A DNA stretch of 64,000 nt from Mactra quadrangularis (GCA_025267735.1 CM046301.1:15250190-15314189); one strand, 5' to 3'; shown: positions 11,186-22,679, numbered from the stretch's first letter. Notes: generated from the sequence alone by a model not told the origin. Numbers and translations are program-made.

Positions 11186-11475
11186 ACTGACAAGCGCATT
11201 TTGCGATTTTAAATCCAGTGTTCCGAAGGAGGTACGGATTCGAATCCAACCCGGGGAGGTTAAACCTTTTTATGAAATTCTGATAATAATGGCAATTTTT
11301 CTCCATTAATATTAATAAGGTATATGGAAACGTTTCCGGCCTTGTGGAAGGGTAGGCGAGTACTTGTTATAGACAAGGGTCCAGGAAAGCTAGCTTATAA
11401 ATGTGCGCTGAACGCCGTTAAATAACCTTAACAATGTATTAACACGGCGTTAAACCCAGTATAAATAAATGAATA
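11186..11475 (+). mobile_element. 5'-truncated tRNA-type SINE, family 1
   Basis: It carries a B box (GGATTCGAATCC), the GGCCTTGTGGAAGGGTAGGC block, GGGTCCAGGAAAGCTAG, and a tail ending AACACGGCGTTAAACCCAGTA. It aligns along its length with the full copy at 51997-52281. The A-box half of the tRNA head is lost or decayed. Confidence 0.8.
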
Positions 11476-11644
11476 CAATCAGTGCGTAACTCTAAGAAGG
11501 GCAGACCCTGACTGTCTGTTGGGCACGATGTTACATTGAATGTTTTGTATTATTACATCTTTACATGGGTATAAAAATTTTTTTTTAATAAAACCCATAG
11601 GTTGTCCACTCTGTGGCGAATCAATGATACTGTATTGTATTCAT

Positions 11645-11753
11645 CCAACCAGTTTCTAAATTATCAAGGGTGTAAGCACAAAAGCTATCAAGATTCTTGA
11701 ACTAGAATCTAGATAACCTCTGGGAACGAGAATGGTGTGTAAGAAACTGGTTG
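11645..11753. mobile_element. Palindromic MITE, family P
   Basis: Outer arms CCAACCAGTTTCTA and AAGAAACTGGTTGG enclose inner inverted words around GATTCTTGAACTAGAATC. The inner part (ATCAAGATTCT...TCTGGGAACGAGAATGG) matches the palindrome at 22415-22487. A half copy is visible at about 12515-12560 (ACCCCGATGTTATCAAGGTTCTCGATC). Confidence 0.65.
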
Positions 11754-11759
11754 GGTAAA

Positions 11760-12274
11760 TAAAATTAAGATGTTCAAAGGTTTCAAAATACACAAATAGT
11801 TAACCTCTTTCGCTCTTTAAAATGACAGCAACACCATTTTTCTTATATCATATTTCGCGTGGACTTAAATTTTCTGCGTTGATTGTCATGTTAGAATCCG
11901 ACCTGTGCATTTATTATTCGGGGTATTTTGCCGTCCGACAAATTTGCCATCCACCATGAATTTAGCCCTCTTCATCTGAAAATGTTATCCATTGTCTTTA
12001 AGTATAACTAGGTCATCAAACCAAGGCTGTGGGAAATTGGACATAATAATGACAAGACAGAGTTTTTAATCATTTATTACAACAACAAAATAAAAGAAGG
12101 CTATACTATTATATACACGTTTTGGCGTTTCATATAATATTATACTTGTATCTATATATGTGTGTAAGACTAAGCAGATTACTTGTTAAACTGTTCTTCC
12201 TTTGGAAACTTTATTTTGACCAGAACTCTCAACCTGAAACGAGAAAATACGAGGTTTTAGAGTATGCGTTTTTA
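11760..12274. other. Non-coding stretch, nothing recognised
   Basis: No gene signal is seen. The 90-codon frame at 12122-12394 runs through the palindrome at 12275-12341 and is judged chance. Confidence 0.5.
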
Positions 12275-12341
12275 CATTCGGAACGCCTCGGCCATTCACT
12301 AGGAATTATTCATTCATTGAATGGTCGAGGTGTTCCGAATG
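12275..12341. repeat. 67-bp palindrome built on the CATTCGGAACxCCTCGGC word
   Basis: CATTCGGAACGCCTCGGCCATTCA and its reverse complement (TGAATGGTCGAGGTGTTCCGAATG) face each other across a 19-bp loop. The same word returns at about 60160 with a longer spacer, and in weaker forms near 42047 and 49595. Confidence 0.8.
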
Positions 12342-12779
12342 ATGTATATTATAATAGCTCTTTCCTAAAATATACGTTCTGTTCTGTTTTATAAGTTTCA
12401 ATGTACATTGTGTAAATATGTTGTCCTCATGGGCATATAGAACTGCACAATATTTGAACAATAAAGCTTATAATATTTTTTAAGATTACACGAGATAGCG
12501 TCATAGAGCACATTCTCAAACCCCGATGTTATCAAGGTTCTCGATCCGAGATCTCAAAACGCAACACTTACAAATAAAATATTAATATCTATTATATAGT
12601 TGGTGTTGTTGCTGTTGTTTCCCTTTCGTGCGCATAAATTTCTAACATATCAATCAAAGCGCCGATAGCGCTGTCAGACATGGGGTTTTGACAGAGTATA
12701 TGGCTGTATACAACTCATGGAAGCGATACAAGGAACCTTTACCTTACATAAACTACATAAGATATACACGTGCTTCTTA

Positions 12780-12970
12780 TCGTCTGCTTGTTAACGCGTA
12801 ATGCGGACTATATTAATTGCAGTGGTAATTATCCCTTTATTTGCGCGCGCAAAACCGAATGTAATCGTCTGCGACAAATTTTGATGTGGATTTGCCACAG
12901 TCCACTACTAAACATGGGGAAACCCCATGTAATCAAAGTACTGAAAGTACTGTTGGAAGGAATTTTTGAA
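12780..12970. repeat. Dispersed repeat R2 without insertion (partner 14970-15060 plus 15497-15660)
   Basis: The segment ATCCCTTTAxTTGC...GCGCGGCCGAATGTxATC-like, followed by TTTGATG-TGGATTTGCCACAG and CTACTAAACATGGGGAAAC, has the same order as DNA on either side of the Harbinger-like MITE at 15063-15493. It serves as the unoccupied version of that site. The 69-codon frame here is not supported as a gene. Confidence 0.65.
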
Positions 12971-13077
12971 CGATTTTAGGAGTTCAAAGTTACTATTTCG
13001 ATATCCATCAACATCTCTTTATCATTCATAATCAAATATGTTTCATATTTCATTTTACATGCACATTATTCTACTGA

Positions 13078-13210
13078 TCGAGAAGTTGTAGGTCCGATTC
13101 ACGGACAGGACATACTTTCGTGGAGGTATGTCATGAAATAATTTCTACGGTCATTCTCCCTCCTACCACTGATTCTAAATAATTTTAATATGGCAGTGTT
13201 CAGTCACTGA
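13078..13210 (+). mobile_element. Partial SINE, family 2
   Basis: GAGAAGTTGTAGGTCCGATTC (a decayed B box) is followed by CATACTTTCGTGGAG, TGAAATAATTTCTACGGTCATTCTCCCTCCTACCA and CAGTCACTGA. These match, in reverse complement, the copies at 28975-29137 and 45090-45401. The 5' head is largely lost. Confidence 0.65.
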
Positions 13211-13311
13211 ATTGCATCTAGTAGTAATCCAGAGATTAAGTCTTTTCAGGAACAGTAATAGGTGGATTGATGGCCACGATGTAACCTAAACAATGTGTTG
13301 CCATGGAGTTA

Positions 13312-13440
13312 AGGCCTCAACAAATTGATCACATGTTCTATGTACTTTGTTCCAAAGAGTAAAAAAAATTCTTTTTCCATATTTTGAATTTTGAGAAGCG
13401 AGCAAAAGCGAAGAATAAGTTTGTGCGGTTTCTAAGACAA
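13312..13440. repeat. Left-arm relative of the MITE at 57795-58017
   Basis: AAGGCCTCAACAAATTGATCACATGTTCTATG matches that element's TIR, followed by a GAAGCGAGCAAAAGCGAAGAA stretch like its interior. No matching right arm was found, so it is a solo or truncated end. Confidence 0.55.
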
Positions 13441-13444
13441 TTAT

Positions 13445-14620
13445 TTACCTTACGTTAAAAAGAGCATAAAAGTATGGACTTTCTTATATAACATATAACC
13501 ATATATCTACAGCCTATACTAGTAGTGTAATAAGTAATCACGTAATAAGTAGTTCTATTCTATATAAAGCAAGTTAACAATTACTCCAGATGAAAATTAA
13601 ATTGAATTTAAAACTAGTTAGAAGTAGGGTAGAAGAGGTTTACACCTTCATGAGTTCATAGGTAAAAGATAACTTCATTTGTCTTTGGTATTACTTTTAT
13701 TAATACTAGATAACTAGGAAGCACAGATTACCAATTAACAGAACCACACTAATCTTATAATGGACCAGCCCGGTTCACTTTTTGTGTATACAATGTAATC
13801 ATATTTTGGTAAATTATGCTAATGCCTAATAATACCAAAAGAATTAAATCAAGTCTGATATATTATTTTGGGACATCAAAGTTGTAGGAATGTTAAATTT
13901 TCTCCCTGTCCAACCTGCTCTCTATGGATCAATCTTCATATTTTTACACTACAAAGACACGTTTGACGTCACACATCAAGATAAGCTGTGTAGAGAGTGT
14001 AGATGTTCAGTTTATGGTCTAAGACAGAATGCAGTTATCATATTTCTGAACAAAGGATTGTGTCATTGTAATTTATAATGCCGTATGTTAACAACAATAC
14101 ATTACTGCTTTACCGTAACAGTGAAATTATGCTGATTTATATTGCTATTTAGAACTCAAACTACTAATATTCAGTTCAATTTTACTTGGCCGAGTGTCAA
14201 ATATTTTGACCTTTACGAAATTTATGATGCGTTATTTCAAGGTGCGGAGGCATTTTTTTTTTAATTTCGGATTTTAAAGTGCGGGAAATCAGACGACTAT
14301 AACGATTAATTTGTTGTGGTCTAATAAAAAAACAACAACACATAAACCATACATTAAATGCGCTTCGCGCCGTCATTGAACCTCTACGGACACCCATCCA
14401 AAGATTAACCTTACATTATGTTGCTTAACTTCGATAAATGTCCAGCGCTTTACGCTCTCAAAGTAAACTCCTGCTGTGATAACCGCTCGTTAAAATTGTA
14501 TTTATATACAAGCGTGTGGTAGATACTAATGCGCAATAATACAAAAAACTTCTCTCCGTGCACAGTTACAATAATGTTTGATTAATGTGTAAAAACATTA
14601 AATATCATAATTTTAAGTAT
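13445..14620. other. AT-rich non-coding stretch, nothing recognised
   Basis: No repeat partner or domain was seen. The small frames at 13890-14078 and 14197-14397 are isolated and lack splice context. A GCGCTTCGCGC hairpin lies at about 14360. Confidence 0.55.
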
Positions 14621-14624
14621 TTAT

Positions 14625-14800
14625 TTAAATTCCTTTTTTTTCAACTCATCTACTTTTGATAGTACACATATTTTTCTGCTGCACTATTTTCTTGGTCGCA
14701 TTGACTCATTGATTTTTGTTGAGTTGAAGGTGTTGTTCGTTCCTTTTTTTTAAATTTCGCAGAGTGCTGACATAGAAAGAAATTTTTTGAAAAAAAAATC
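14625..14800. repeat. Dispersed repeat R3, inverted partner at 57320-57510
   Basis: Shared blocks in reverse complement include CAACTCATCTACTTTTGATAGT, TTCTGCTGCACTATTTTCTTGG, GTTGAG and GAGTGCTGACATAGAAAG. The class is unknown. Confidence 0.7.
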
Positions 14801-15062
14801 CTTCCAAAAATTACAAACAATCAATAAGTCTACAGTGTGTATGACCAATGGACATATACTGATTTAGTTTAATAATATTTATTGCAAATAAGTACAAGTG
14901 AAAAAATAAAATTAGTATAAAGAAGAAATGCTTAGCGCAATTGCACAAACTACATCGTCAGCGTGTAAACACGTAAAGTGAACTACATTATCTGTGGTGA
15001 ATTTCATCCCTTTAATTGCACATGCGCGGCCGAATGTTATCATCCGCGTTTGATTGAAATTA

Positions 15063-15493
15063 GGCCATGCCATACCGGAATTTTTTTAAGCGTCCGCGTG
15101 CGGGTAGGTTTAAGAGCCCTCAATTCAAAAACAAAACAAAATTGTTGTCAATTTTTTCTTAAATAATTCAGATGTTCTAGGATTCGATAACGACAGTTTC
15201 GTTTGAGGAAAATGTGTTCGGCAACGACTGTATTCATCATAAGCAATTTATCATAACTGTGCTATTAATAAAATATATATTTTACGTGAAAAAAACCACA
15301 CTAGTCATTTTACATTAACTCAGACCATTATTTCATATCATGGTTATTCTTTTCATTGAAAAATATGCATTGTATAATGCATTGTTTTTATCGCAAAATA
15401 TTTGTATTTTCGTTTTCGGTTTGTGTGTTTTTGTGAATAGGTACCTAGGTTTGTCAAACTTGACGCTTAACAGAATTCCAATTTGGCATGGCC
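15063..15493. mobile_element. PIF/Harbinger-like MITE, copy 1 (TTA target)
   Basis: The left end GGCCATGCCATACCGGAATTT...AAGCGTC and the right end GACGCTTAACAGAATTCCAATTTGGCATGGCC form TIRs of about 35 bp. TTA flanks both sides (15060-15062, 15494-15496). Copies at 49106-49493 and 59136-59566 have the same ends with TAA flanks. A 3-bp TWA target duplication is characteristic of PIF/Harbinger elements. The length of 431 bp equals that of the 59-kb copy. No transposase is encoded. The insertion splits repeat R2, whose empty relative lies at 12780-12970. Confidence 0.85.
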
Positions 15494-15739
15494 TTAGGAT
15501 TCACCACAGTCTATTACTAAACTTGGGGAAACTTCATGTGAAAACTTTACAGGCAGTAACTCAGCGATGCACTCAAGTGGTATTTCCATGTGTACTCATC
15601 TATAGATTTCTGGAGCATAATTACGTTCTGAAAGTGCTTCCCGGAAGATCCGTTGATTGTGACATATAATTGATACAAATACATACATATATAGTATTTC
15701 TTTTCTCTGTAGATTCCGGCCTTTTTAATCACGATGTAT

Positions 15740-16038
15740 TTTTTTGGTTTCAACAATCAAAAATGAATAACACTAACTGTGTCATTTCATCGGATGTAAA
15801 ACTTTTAATAAATTATTTTTTATCCAATTACGGTGCCAATTTTACACAAACAAGTATGATATATGATGTACAGCCATAAAATGTCACAATGTTGTCGCCA
15901 AAAAAAACTTCCCTATTCGTCTACTCACTAATAACTTATTCCTTATAAAGTAGAAGTTTGCATCCGAAATGATGTTGTTGTATGTAACACCGTCGTATAC
16001 TAACCCTGCATGAACTTGTCCATTTAATAGATGAACAA
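15740..16038. repeat. Dispersed repeat R1, second copy (inverted relative to 8790-9090)
   Basis: It holds the reverse complements of the blocks listed for 8790-9090 in the same order. Its right end is cut by the 408-bp element at 16041-16448. The 109-codon minus-strand frame (15884-16213) spans this repeat and the MITE arm and is not a conserved protein. Confidence 0.8.
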
Positions 16039-16040
16039 TA

Positions 16041-16448
16041 GTCCTGCAGTATAAGAGGTGAACCGTGCACTTGAGTCCCCACAAAGTTTTTTTGCTGTTT
16101 CTATATCTTTGAAAGGTGCTGAATAAGAATCCGAGTGATGACACCCTGTCATCCTTGAGCAATTTGCATAATATGCAAATTATTACCATGTGATAGATAG
16201 ACCCTGAAAACATGGGTATGGATACATATTTTAAATTTGTATCTAAGTTAGTTATTGAGTTATTAGCGAAAAACGGAATTTCTATAATGGCGGACTAAAT
16301 TTGCATATTATGCAAATTGCTCAAGGATGACAGGGTGTCATCACTCGGATTCTTATTCAGCACCTTTCAAAGATATAGAAACAGCAAAAAAACTTTGTGG
16401 GGACTCAAGTGCACGGTTCACCTAAAATATGGCATTTTACTGCAGGAC
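16041..16448. mobile_element. 408-bp hairpin MITE with TA flanks
   Basis: Arms of about 145 bp are nearly perfect inverted copies, from GTCCTGCAGTA at the left to TACTGCAGGAC at the right, with TA outside both ends (16039-16040, 16449-16450). The arms carry GAACCGTGCACTTGAGTCCC and a TTTGCATAATATGCAAAT octamer palindrome next to the spacer of about 115 bp. The left arm lacks about 8 bp present in the right arm. A TA target fits Tc1/mariner-type mobilisation. Confidence 0.8.
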
Positions 16449-17784
16449 TATATTACTTTTGGTTAGCATATCGCTGGCTAGCGCTTCGCCAGCTAGTACC
16501 CTCGATTTGATATATGTATGATCAAATACTTATTACTTTTGGTAAGGGTACAAGAGGAAAAAGCGTAGCGGTTTCTTATGTATAGTTCACATTGTCTCAG
16601 TGTACAGCCTCGGTAAGTCACGGTTTGGACATCGGGGCAAACCGCGACTGCCACCGTAGCGTCTCCGTGTGGTAAATTTCTTACATCTCCAAAGTTTTGG
16701 TGGGTACTGTATATATAAAATTATATCGTTAATAACGTTCAAACGGTACTCCATACATGTATTTGAGCTTCATGTTCTATATCAAATGATATGTGCAGAG
16801 ATATCCAGAAGTAATTTCGTTCCTGTGGGTCTATCTACCGTATCATATAGCTGAGTGTGTGGGCGAAGTCAGTCGCTATACAAGCGTCTAAAATAATGAC
16901 AACAGATAGTCAGATACCACAAATTGGTAATACATTACACATAGTATTTACTTGTTATTTTATATAGACAAGCTGAGTAACCAAGATGCAATGTCTGCGG
17001 CTTGAATTTAAAATAACCGTTTAAGTATAGGAGAATGTAAAGAAAATATTATACATATATTTATATTAGTCATTGAGCAGGCGGCTGTGTGGTTATGATG
17101 TTTGGCTGGTATCCATTGGACAGTCACGTCCGCGTCGGAGGGTGTTTTTTCATTTTCTCGTAGGTTGGATACTTCAATATACTGGCTTTTTCTTGAGGTA
17201 CGTCAAAAATGGCCAAAATACTTTTCGATCGGAAAGGAGTTCGATATTTACTGTTTAATCGGGACTAAATAGCTCTTGGTGTCTGAACGGGAAGCATTCG
17301 CTACGAATCATATAACGGTAGAATTTGCTCTTTTTTTACATACAAAAAAACACTATTTTGAAATGTAAAATTTGCCCCATAAGAAATATGCGTAGGTGAT
17401 GTTTTGCCAGTTACCTAATCAACACTTTACGCTTACTTTAACACGAAGTCGACAATTTCTCCCTTTAAGAATTTAAACTGATATTATTGCCAAATTTTAT
17501 GGCATAGCAGGACTTTAACTACTTTTGTAAAATATCGTTTACCTACAAAGTTTAGTATAACCCAATTAAAATTGTCCACATTATTTCTTGCAGGATTTGC
17601 AGAAAAAAAATGGCATTGTACAAAATTTGTACAAATTTTACTTCTAAATCAATGAAACAAAATATCACTACCGCAACCATAGACATGTAGCATTTTGAAA
17701 TGATATTAAACTATTTCTAATGATTAAATTATTTATTTATTAATATGTAGTTAACCAGAAAAAAATATTGATTTATATTTCGTC

Positions 17785-18090
17785 AAAAATTAATTTGTAC
17801 TCAATTCCAAAATTTACTTGTACTCTAGTCCATAATTTGATTGTATTCATGTCCAAAATTGATTTGTACTCATGTCAATTAGTTGTTTGTACTTTTTCTA
17901 CGATTTATTTGAATTAAATTCCAAAATTTAATTCTACTTAATTTCACAGTTTATTTACACTCAAATCCAATATTTATTTTAATTCAAATCCCCAAATTAA
18001 TTTGTACTCAAATCCTAAAATTTATTTTTTACTCATGTTCACAATTTATATGTTGTTAATTCCAAATTCGATATGTACTGAATTCCTAAA
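17785..18090. repeat. Degenerate ~28-bp tandem array
   Basis: About eleven diverged units of the type AATTTATTTGTACTCAATTCC follow one another, varying as ACTTGTACTCTAGTCC and ATTGTATTCATGTCC. The same array occurs in copy B at about 25525-25830, so it predates the duplication. Confidence 0.75.
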
Positions 18091-18359
18091 TATATTTGTG
18101 TTATTGTATTTAATGCTTTAGTTTATTTGATATTTAGTACAAGAATTATTAGCGTGATTGTACTACATGTATTGTCGACAATTTTATTGTTATTATCCTT
18201 AATACTTTTTATAAATATTTCAATAATCTATTTATTTTCAAGATCAAAATTTGTTCAACATGTAATTTAATTCCTGGCACTTTTGTCTTTGAGAATGTAG
18301 TTTTACTCTTTTGTATACATTGCTTTGTAACGTATTGTTGCTCTGTGTTTATGAACATC

Positions 18360-18960
18360 AAGTTACCAATAACAGCAGAAAAACAACACAACCGCACAAC
18401 TTGGTACATTCCACCAAAGCACATAGAACAATAAAACAGAACACGGCACAACAAAGGAAATAATAAAAAAACGCATTGCAGCACAGTAGATGATCATTCA
18501 AAAAACAACATCACCATGAAGGGATAATTTAAAAATACGACATCTCTACACAACGTCCTCACCGCAAAACACGAAACTAAAGAACAAATAAAGCACAGTA
18601 CACATGTTGATACAAAATAAAAAGGGATCCGCAGCAAAGTAAATAACAAATGCATTACATACAATTCAAAACAAAGGCGATATTATTAACCGCAACACTT
18701 TATGGCAAATAACAATACAATAATAAAAACATGCAGTAGGGTCTTAAAAAGTATACCAAATGAGAATACTGAATAACAAAATCCACTGCAACGTACTAAA
18801 CGAAAAATAAAATCAACTTAAAGCAACAAAGTAACACACAAAACAATTTAAAGCATTGAAGAAAATGGAAAACTATCACACCAAAGAAGAGGGCAATAAA
18901 CAAACACATTTCAGCAAAGAAATGGACATTTCAAAAAAATATACACATATTCAAAATGTA
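18360..18960. repeat. Strand-asymmetric A+C-rich satellite-like DNA (AACACAACAAAGCACAG)
   Basis: Plus-strand DNA is made of ACAACACA, GCAAAG and AATACAAAA words and is poor in T. Similar stretches occur at about 19420-19660, 26105-26480, 36235-36860 and 37380-37600. They create false Cys/Phe/Leu-rich frames on the minus strand, such as 36281-36598. No fixed period could be established by eye. Confidence 0.6.
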
Positions 18961-19900
18961 TTTTGTGTTTCATGATAACAATATAAAAGTAAAATGTACA
19001 ATAATATCAACAGTAGATCAATTTAGACAAGAATATACAGTCATTGAAATTATAAATCAAAGTTCAACAACTTGATTTTTATGTAGGTCAATCTTTCAAT
19101 TGGTCCTACATCTATATACACTTAGATTAATTTTATTGTCCGCCAGTTAAAACAAGAGACTAATTGTCGGCAAAAAAAAATTCATCATGTGTTAAAATGA
19201 TACATCAAAATATCCTGATATTGTCTAAGTGTAGGTTCTTACACATCTCTAACATGTCATTAATCACTCTTTGACCTCCTGATGTCGTTTTATATATCAA
19301 GCACCACATTTCAACGCAGACAATTCAAAGCAAATGATGATACAATTTAAACATCCTTTAGAGTCCATCAAAGAACATCTGTAGCAAATGACAACAGTAT
19401 ATAGTAAAAGCTTATCTCAGCATACCAAACAAGACTTCAAATTGACTCAACGCAGTAAAGTTCTATACAAAAACACAACATAATACAGAAAAGAAAAAAT
19501 ACAATACAAAATAACACAACACAATACAGCAAATGTGAGAATGACTCAATTGAACAGCACATCAGAGCAAAGAAATGGGCAATAGGAAAAACAAATTAAA
19601 CGCTGAAAAGAAAGGGGAAATAACACACAAAAGAAAAAGGCAATAAACTTACACACATCAGCAAAGAAATAGACAGTACAATAAAATATACACATACATG
19701 TATTCAAAACGTATTTCGTATTTTATGATAACAACATAAAAGTAAATGTGTAACAATATCAACAGTAAGACAATTCAGTCAAGAATATACAGTCAATAGA
19801 ATGTAAATCAAAGTCCATATTCTACAACTTGATTTCTTATGTAGGTCAGTCTTTCAATGGGCCCTACATCTATATACACTCTGATTAATTTTAAACGTTA
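18940..19900. repeat. ~740-bp direct repeat, one full and one truncated unit (copy A)
   Basis: The segment with ATGATAACAATATAAAAGTAA, ATATCAACAGT, TTATGTAGGTCAATCTTTCAA and CCTACATCTATATACACT begins near 18940 and again near 19680. The second unit breaks off at GATTAATTTTAAACG. Copy C has two fuller units beginning near 36870 and 37607. Confidence 0.75.
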
Positions 19901-20252
19901 AACGTTAAACCAAATTAAAAAAAATACAACAAAAAACGGTGAAAACAATATATAAGTGATAAATGTTTGCGGAAATTAAACTGCAGATGAAATTAATTTG
20001 TACATTTTTTATGAACTCATATCAGTCACGTAGTCACATTGATTCACCTTGATACTGGGTGAGTGATTCTAGGTACAATATATAAAACAGAGACAACCAA
20101 TCGTCTCAGAATCATTTCCTTCTTTCATTTTACCAATTATGGATGAAATGGCAACAAATCAGTATTTCTTACTTCGATATAACAGTGTTTAAACCATTTT
20201 AGTGCGATCATTCAAAACTACACACGAATAGAATTTAGACTTTACCATTAAT

Positions 20253-20258
20253 CACGTG
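20253..20258. promoter_or_regulatory. CACGTG E-box before the putative start exon (copy A)
   Basis: CACGTG sits in ATCACGTGATACAAAATGGCGGC, immediately before a YY1-like AAAATGGCGGC box. Both are unchanged in copy C (38793-38798), although surrounding DNA has diverged. A promoter role is inferred. Confidence 0.35.
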
Positions 20259-20265
20259 ATACAAA

Positions 20266-20304
20266 ATGGCGGCAGTTCTTGAATATAAAACTGGTGAAAG
20301 TTAA
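20266..20304 (+). other. Conserved 12-codon upstream ORF (copy A)
   Basis: ATG GCG GCA GTT ... AGT TAA encodes MAAVLEYKTGES. In copy C (38806-38844) the only change is GCA to GCT, which is synonymous. The ATG overlaps the YY1-like AAAATGGCGGC box. It may be a small upstream ORF in a 5' leader. The evidence is two copies only. Confidence 0.35.
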
Positions 20305-20422
20305 GAGAAAATATATTTAACAAACGTACGATATGACACATTATATCAGTGTTTTATGTGATACACATTATATTTATTCATCTTGAGACACAATCTAGAA
20401 CTGACAGTACGTTGACCATATG

Positions 20423-20478
20423 ATGGCTGCAAAATATGCTGACGACACAAACCATGATTGTCTTACATCATATCAAAG
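20423..20478 (+). CDS. Putative first coding exon with splice donor (copy A)
   Basis: ATG opens an 18-codon stretch, MAAKYADDTNHDCLTSYQ plus 2 nt, ending CAAAG|GTATGA, a good donor. The copy-C equivalent (38962-39017) has three substitutions. Two are synonymous (AAA/AAG, TAT/TAC) and one changes Y to N; no indel occurs here, while flanks have indels. This suggests past coding constraint. No downstream exon could be recognised in the following 700 bp. The protein family is unknown. Confidence 0.4.
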
Positions 20479-20699
20479 GTATGAAATGTTTCTTTTGTAT
20501 CATAGCTTATCTATTTACACTGTTTTCAATTCACTTTGTCGTAAACATGCTTAAATACTTAAAATATAATGGATAATCAACACAATTTTTTATTGGTTTT
20601 TAAGTTCAAAATGTTATACATGATAATGCATTCCTACTAATAAAATATGCTTTATTATGAAGCGCGTATGTTTGACAAAGTTTTTATAAAAATGTACAG

Positions 20700-21386
20700 C
20701 TAAGGACTATGTTATTCACGAATTTCCTTCATGGCTTTAAAATAGGCGTGGTCTCAATAATTGAAAATAACAAATAAATTTCTTTATTTTAGTTTTGATT
20801 TTAATCTTAATGAAAGAAATAAGTCAGTCTTCGAATTTAGCCACCGGACCGAAGACCGAGTCTGTCTAAAACGCCGACGGTCCTGTAAAAAAATACTGAA
20901 AAGGATACTTGAACATTAAACCTGCAGTTACAAGCAATTTATTCCCATATTTAATAATTCACCGTATTCTCTCTGTAATTCATGATTTACAAATCGGCGA
21001 CGACGTCATCCATGTATTTGGACGCTAAAAATCCAGCCGAAAGTCCGCGATACGCATTCAATATTTAGTCAAGCTTTTAATTATCATTGACAATTAAGAC
21101 TTTTCTGTAAAGCAAACGTATATTAAAAGGCGTCCTCTAAAAATCAATAGTGCTACATAGGTCGGCTCGATAAAAGTTGATTGTGTAATCAAACAATTGC
21201 AATTACCAAACACGTGACAAAATGTGATATACATTGATTGAAGAAAATAAAATTTTGTTTGCCGATAAGCTGATAAATGCAATAAATAATTATTAGCGTG
21301 TTGTGTGGCAGTTAAATAGACATAATTAGTTGTTTTTTAAGACAAATAAAGATGACAATAACAGTAATCTTTGATTTGATAATTAA
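20700..21386. other. Non-coding stretch, nothing recognised
   Basis: No domain or repeat partner is seen. The minus-strand 62-codon frame at 21094-21282 is unsupported. Confidence 0.5.
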
Positions 21387-22235
21387 CTAAATCGAAAAAT
21401 TCCACCTATACTTCTATATGGAGCTGAAATCTGGGGATTCAGTAACAACAAGGTAATTGAAACTATCCACTTAAAGTTTTTAAAATATGTATTAAAATTA
21501 AAGAGATCTACTCCTAATTGTATTGTTTATGGAGAAACTGGTGAAACCCCTTTGGGATTGGACATTGAAGTAAAATTTATCTCTTTTTGGACTAAATTGA
21601 TATCAAATCAAAATTCTGTTCCTTCAAAGTTATCCTCCATTATTTATAGTATTATGCATAAATCATTCCTTAATTTAAATGTATCTACACAAAAAAAGAA
21701 TTTTCCTTGGATTTACAAGGTAAAAGCCATTATCAATAAATGTGGTTTCCCAGACATATGGAATACCCAGTCTGTGACTAACGACAAATGGTTAAAACTA
21801 GCTATAAAACAAAAACTGAGGGATTTGTTTATAAATGAATGGTTTTCAAGTATTGAAAACTCTAATAGTTGCCAGTTTTACAAAGTAATTAAAACATCTT
21901 TTGGCTTTGAAAAATATCTGAACAAAATACCCAAAACTCTTCTACCTTACATCATCAAATTTAGAACACGCAACCATAAACTACCCATTGAAACAGGCAG
22001 TTGGCATGGTTTGCCTTATAACCAACGTTTATGTAGTACCTGCAATATACTTGGTGATGAATATCATTATCTCTTTGAGTGTAGTTTATTTGTAAACGAT
22101 AGAAAACTACTTCTGAAACCGTATTTCATAAGACGTCCAAATACGTACAAATTATATCAATTATTCAATAATTCATCAACCCAACAGTTTAACAATGTGT
22201 GTAAACTCCTTAAGATAATTTTAACATCTTTATGA
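21387..22235 (+). pseudogene. C-terminal part of a LINE reverse transcriptase ORF2
   Basis: The frame is open from just after TAA (21384-21386) to the stop at 22233-22235, about 282 codons. It starts with PPILLYGAEIWGF, the conserved segment after the RT domain of CR1/jockey-clade LINEs. A basic region with STPNCIVYGETGETPL follows, and then RNHKLPIETGSWHGLPYNQR. It ends with a zinc-knuckle-like C-x2-C-x7-H-x4-C (CSTC...H...C) near residue 160 of the region after 21552. All catalytic RT motifs and the endonuclease are absent, so the copy is 5'-truncated. The reading frame itself is intact, which suggests a fairly young insertion. The clade is uncertain. Confidence 0.8.
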
Positions 22236-22414
22236 TAAAGAACTGCTTATATGTATAACATTCTTAGTTTTAGCTAATAATATTTACTAATTGTATAACA
22301 TAATTTCAATGTACCATTATATTATTATGACTCTCCGGTGCCCTTAAGAGGACACCAATACATATATATATAAATACATAACTCATTAAATTAGTTCCTG
22401 ATTGCTACCCTAAT

Positions 22415-22487
22415 ATTCTCGTACCCCGAGGTTATCAAGATTCTCGATCTAGTATCGAGAGTCTTGATAGTCTCTGGGAACGAGAAT
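22415..22487. mobile_element. Palindromic MITE, family P, inside LINE 3' UTR
   Basis: ATTCTCGTACCCCGAGGTTATCAAG... and its near-perfect reverse complement ending GGGAACGAGAAT meet at GATCTAGTATC. Related copies are at 11645-11753 and, as a half, at about 12515-12560. It may have inserted into the LINE or be part of its 3' UTR. Confidence 0.7.
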
Positions 22488-22679
22488 GGTACCCTATTTG
22501 GTTTCATTTATTTATACTTTATAATTATGTAACATTGTTGATTTATACCTGTACTTCTATCCTTACCATGTGCCTCGTAAAAATATTTATATCTATTTAT
22601 GTACCTCATTTATTCATGTATATGTGAAATGAGAGAATAAAAGAATTTGTATTGTATTGTATTGTATTGTACTAGAAAC

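Larger units (their letters stand above)
16466..20698. repeat. Composite repeat, copy A (left half = B, right half = C)
   Basis: 16466-18729 matches 24191-26477 (copy B) nearly base for base, including identical or near-identical 61-codon frames at two places. 18733-20698 matches 36206-39243 (copy C) with more divergence and length differences. The B match stops and the C match starts within 4 bp of each other. Inside A are a 28-bp array, A+C-rich degenerate satellite-like DNA, a partly duplicated 740-bp unit, and a putative start exon. There is no transposase. It could be a large non-autonomous element or a segmental duplication. Confidence 0.8.
21387..22676 (+). mobile_element. 5'-truncated non-LTR retrotransposon (LINE) with ATTGT tail
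   Basis: It consists of the RT C-terminal frame, a 3' UTR of about 400 bp, then AGAATAAAAGAATTTG followed by about five ATTGT units (about 22650-22672). Simple-repeat tails instead of poly(A) are common in CR1/L2-type LINEs. A palindromic element (22415-22487) sits in the 3' UTR. Confidence 0.75.

Noticed and set aside
15884..16213. 109-codon minus-strand frame as a gene
   Set aside because: It spans the boundary of repeat R1 and a MITE arm; the R1 copy at 8790-9090 does not keep it.
16669..17258. Two 61-codon frames identical in copies A and B, suggesting conserved proteins
   Set aside because: The copies are almost identical at DNA level throughout, so identical frames say nothing about coding; the difference seen (I to K) is non-synonymous.
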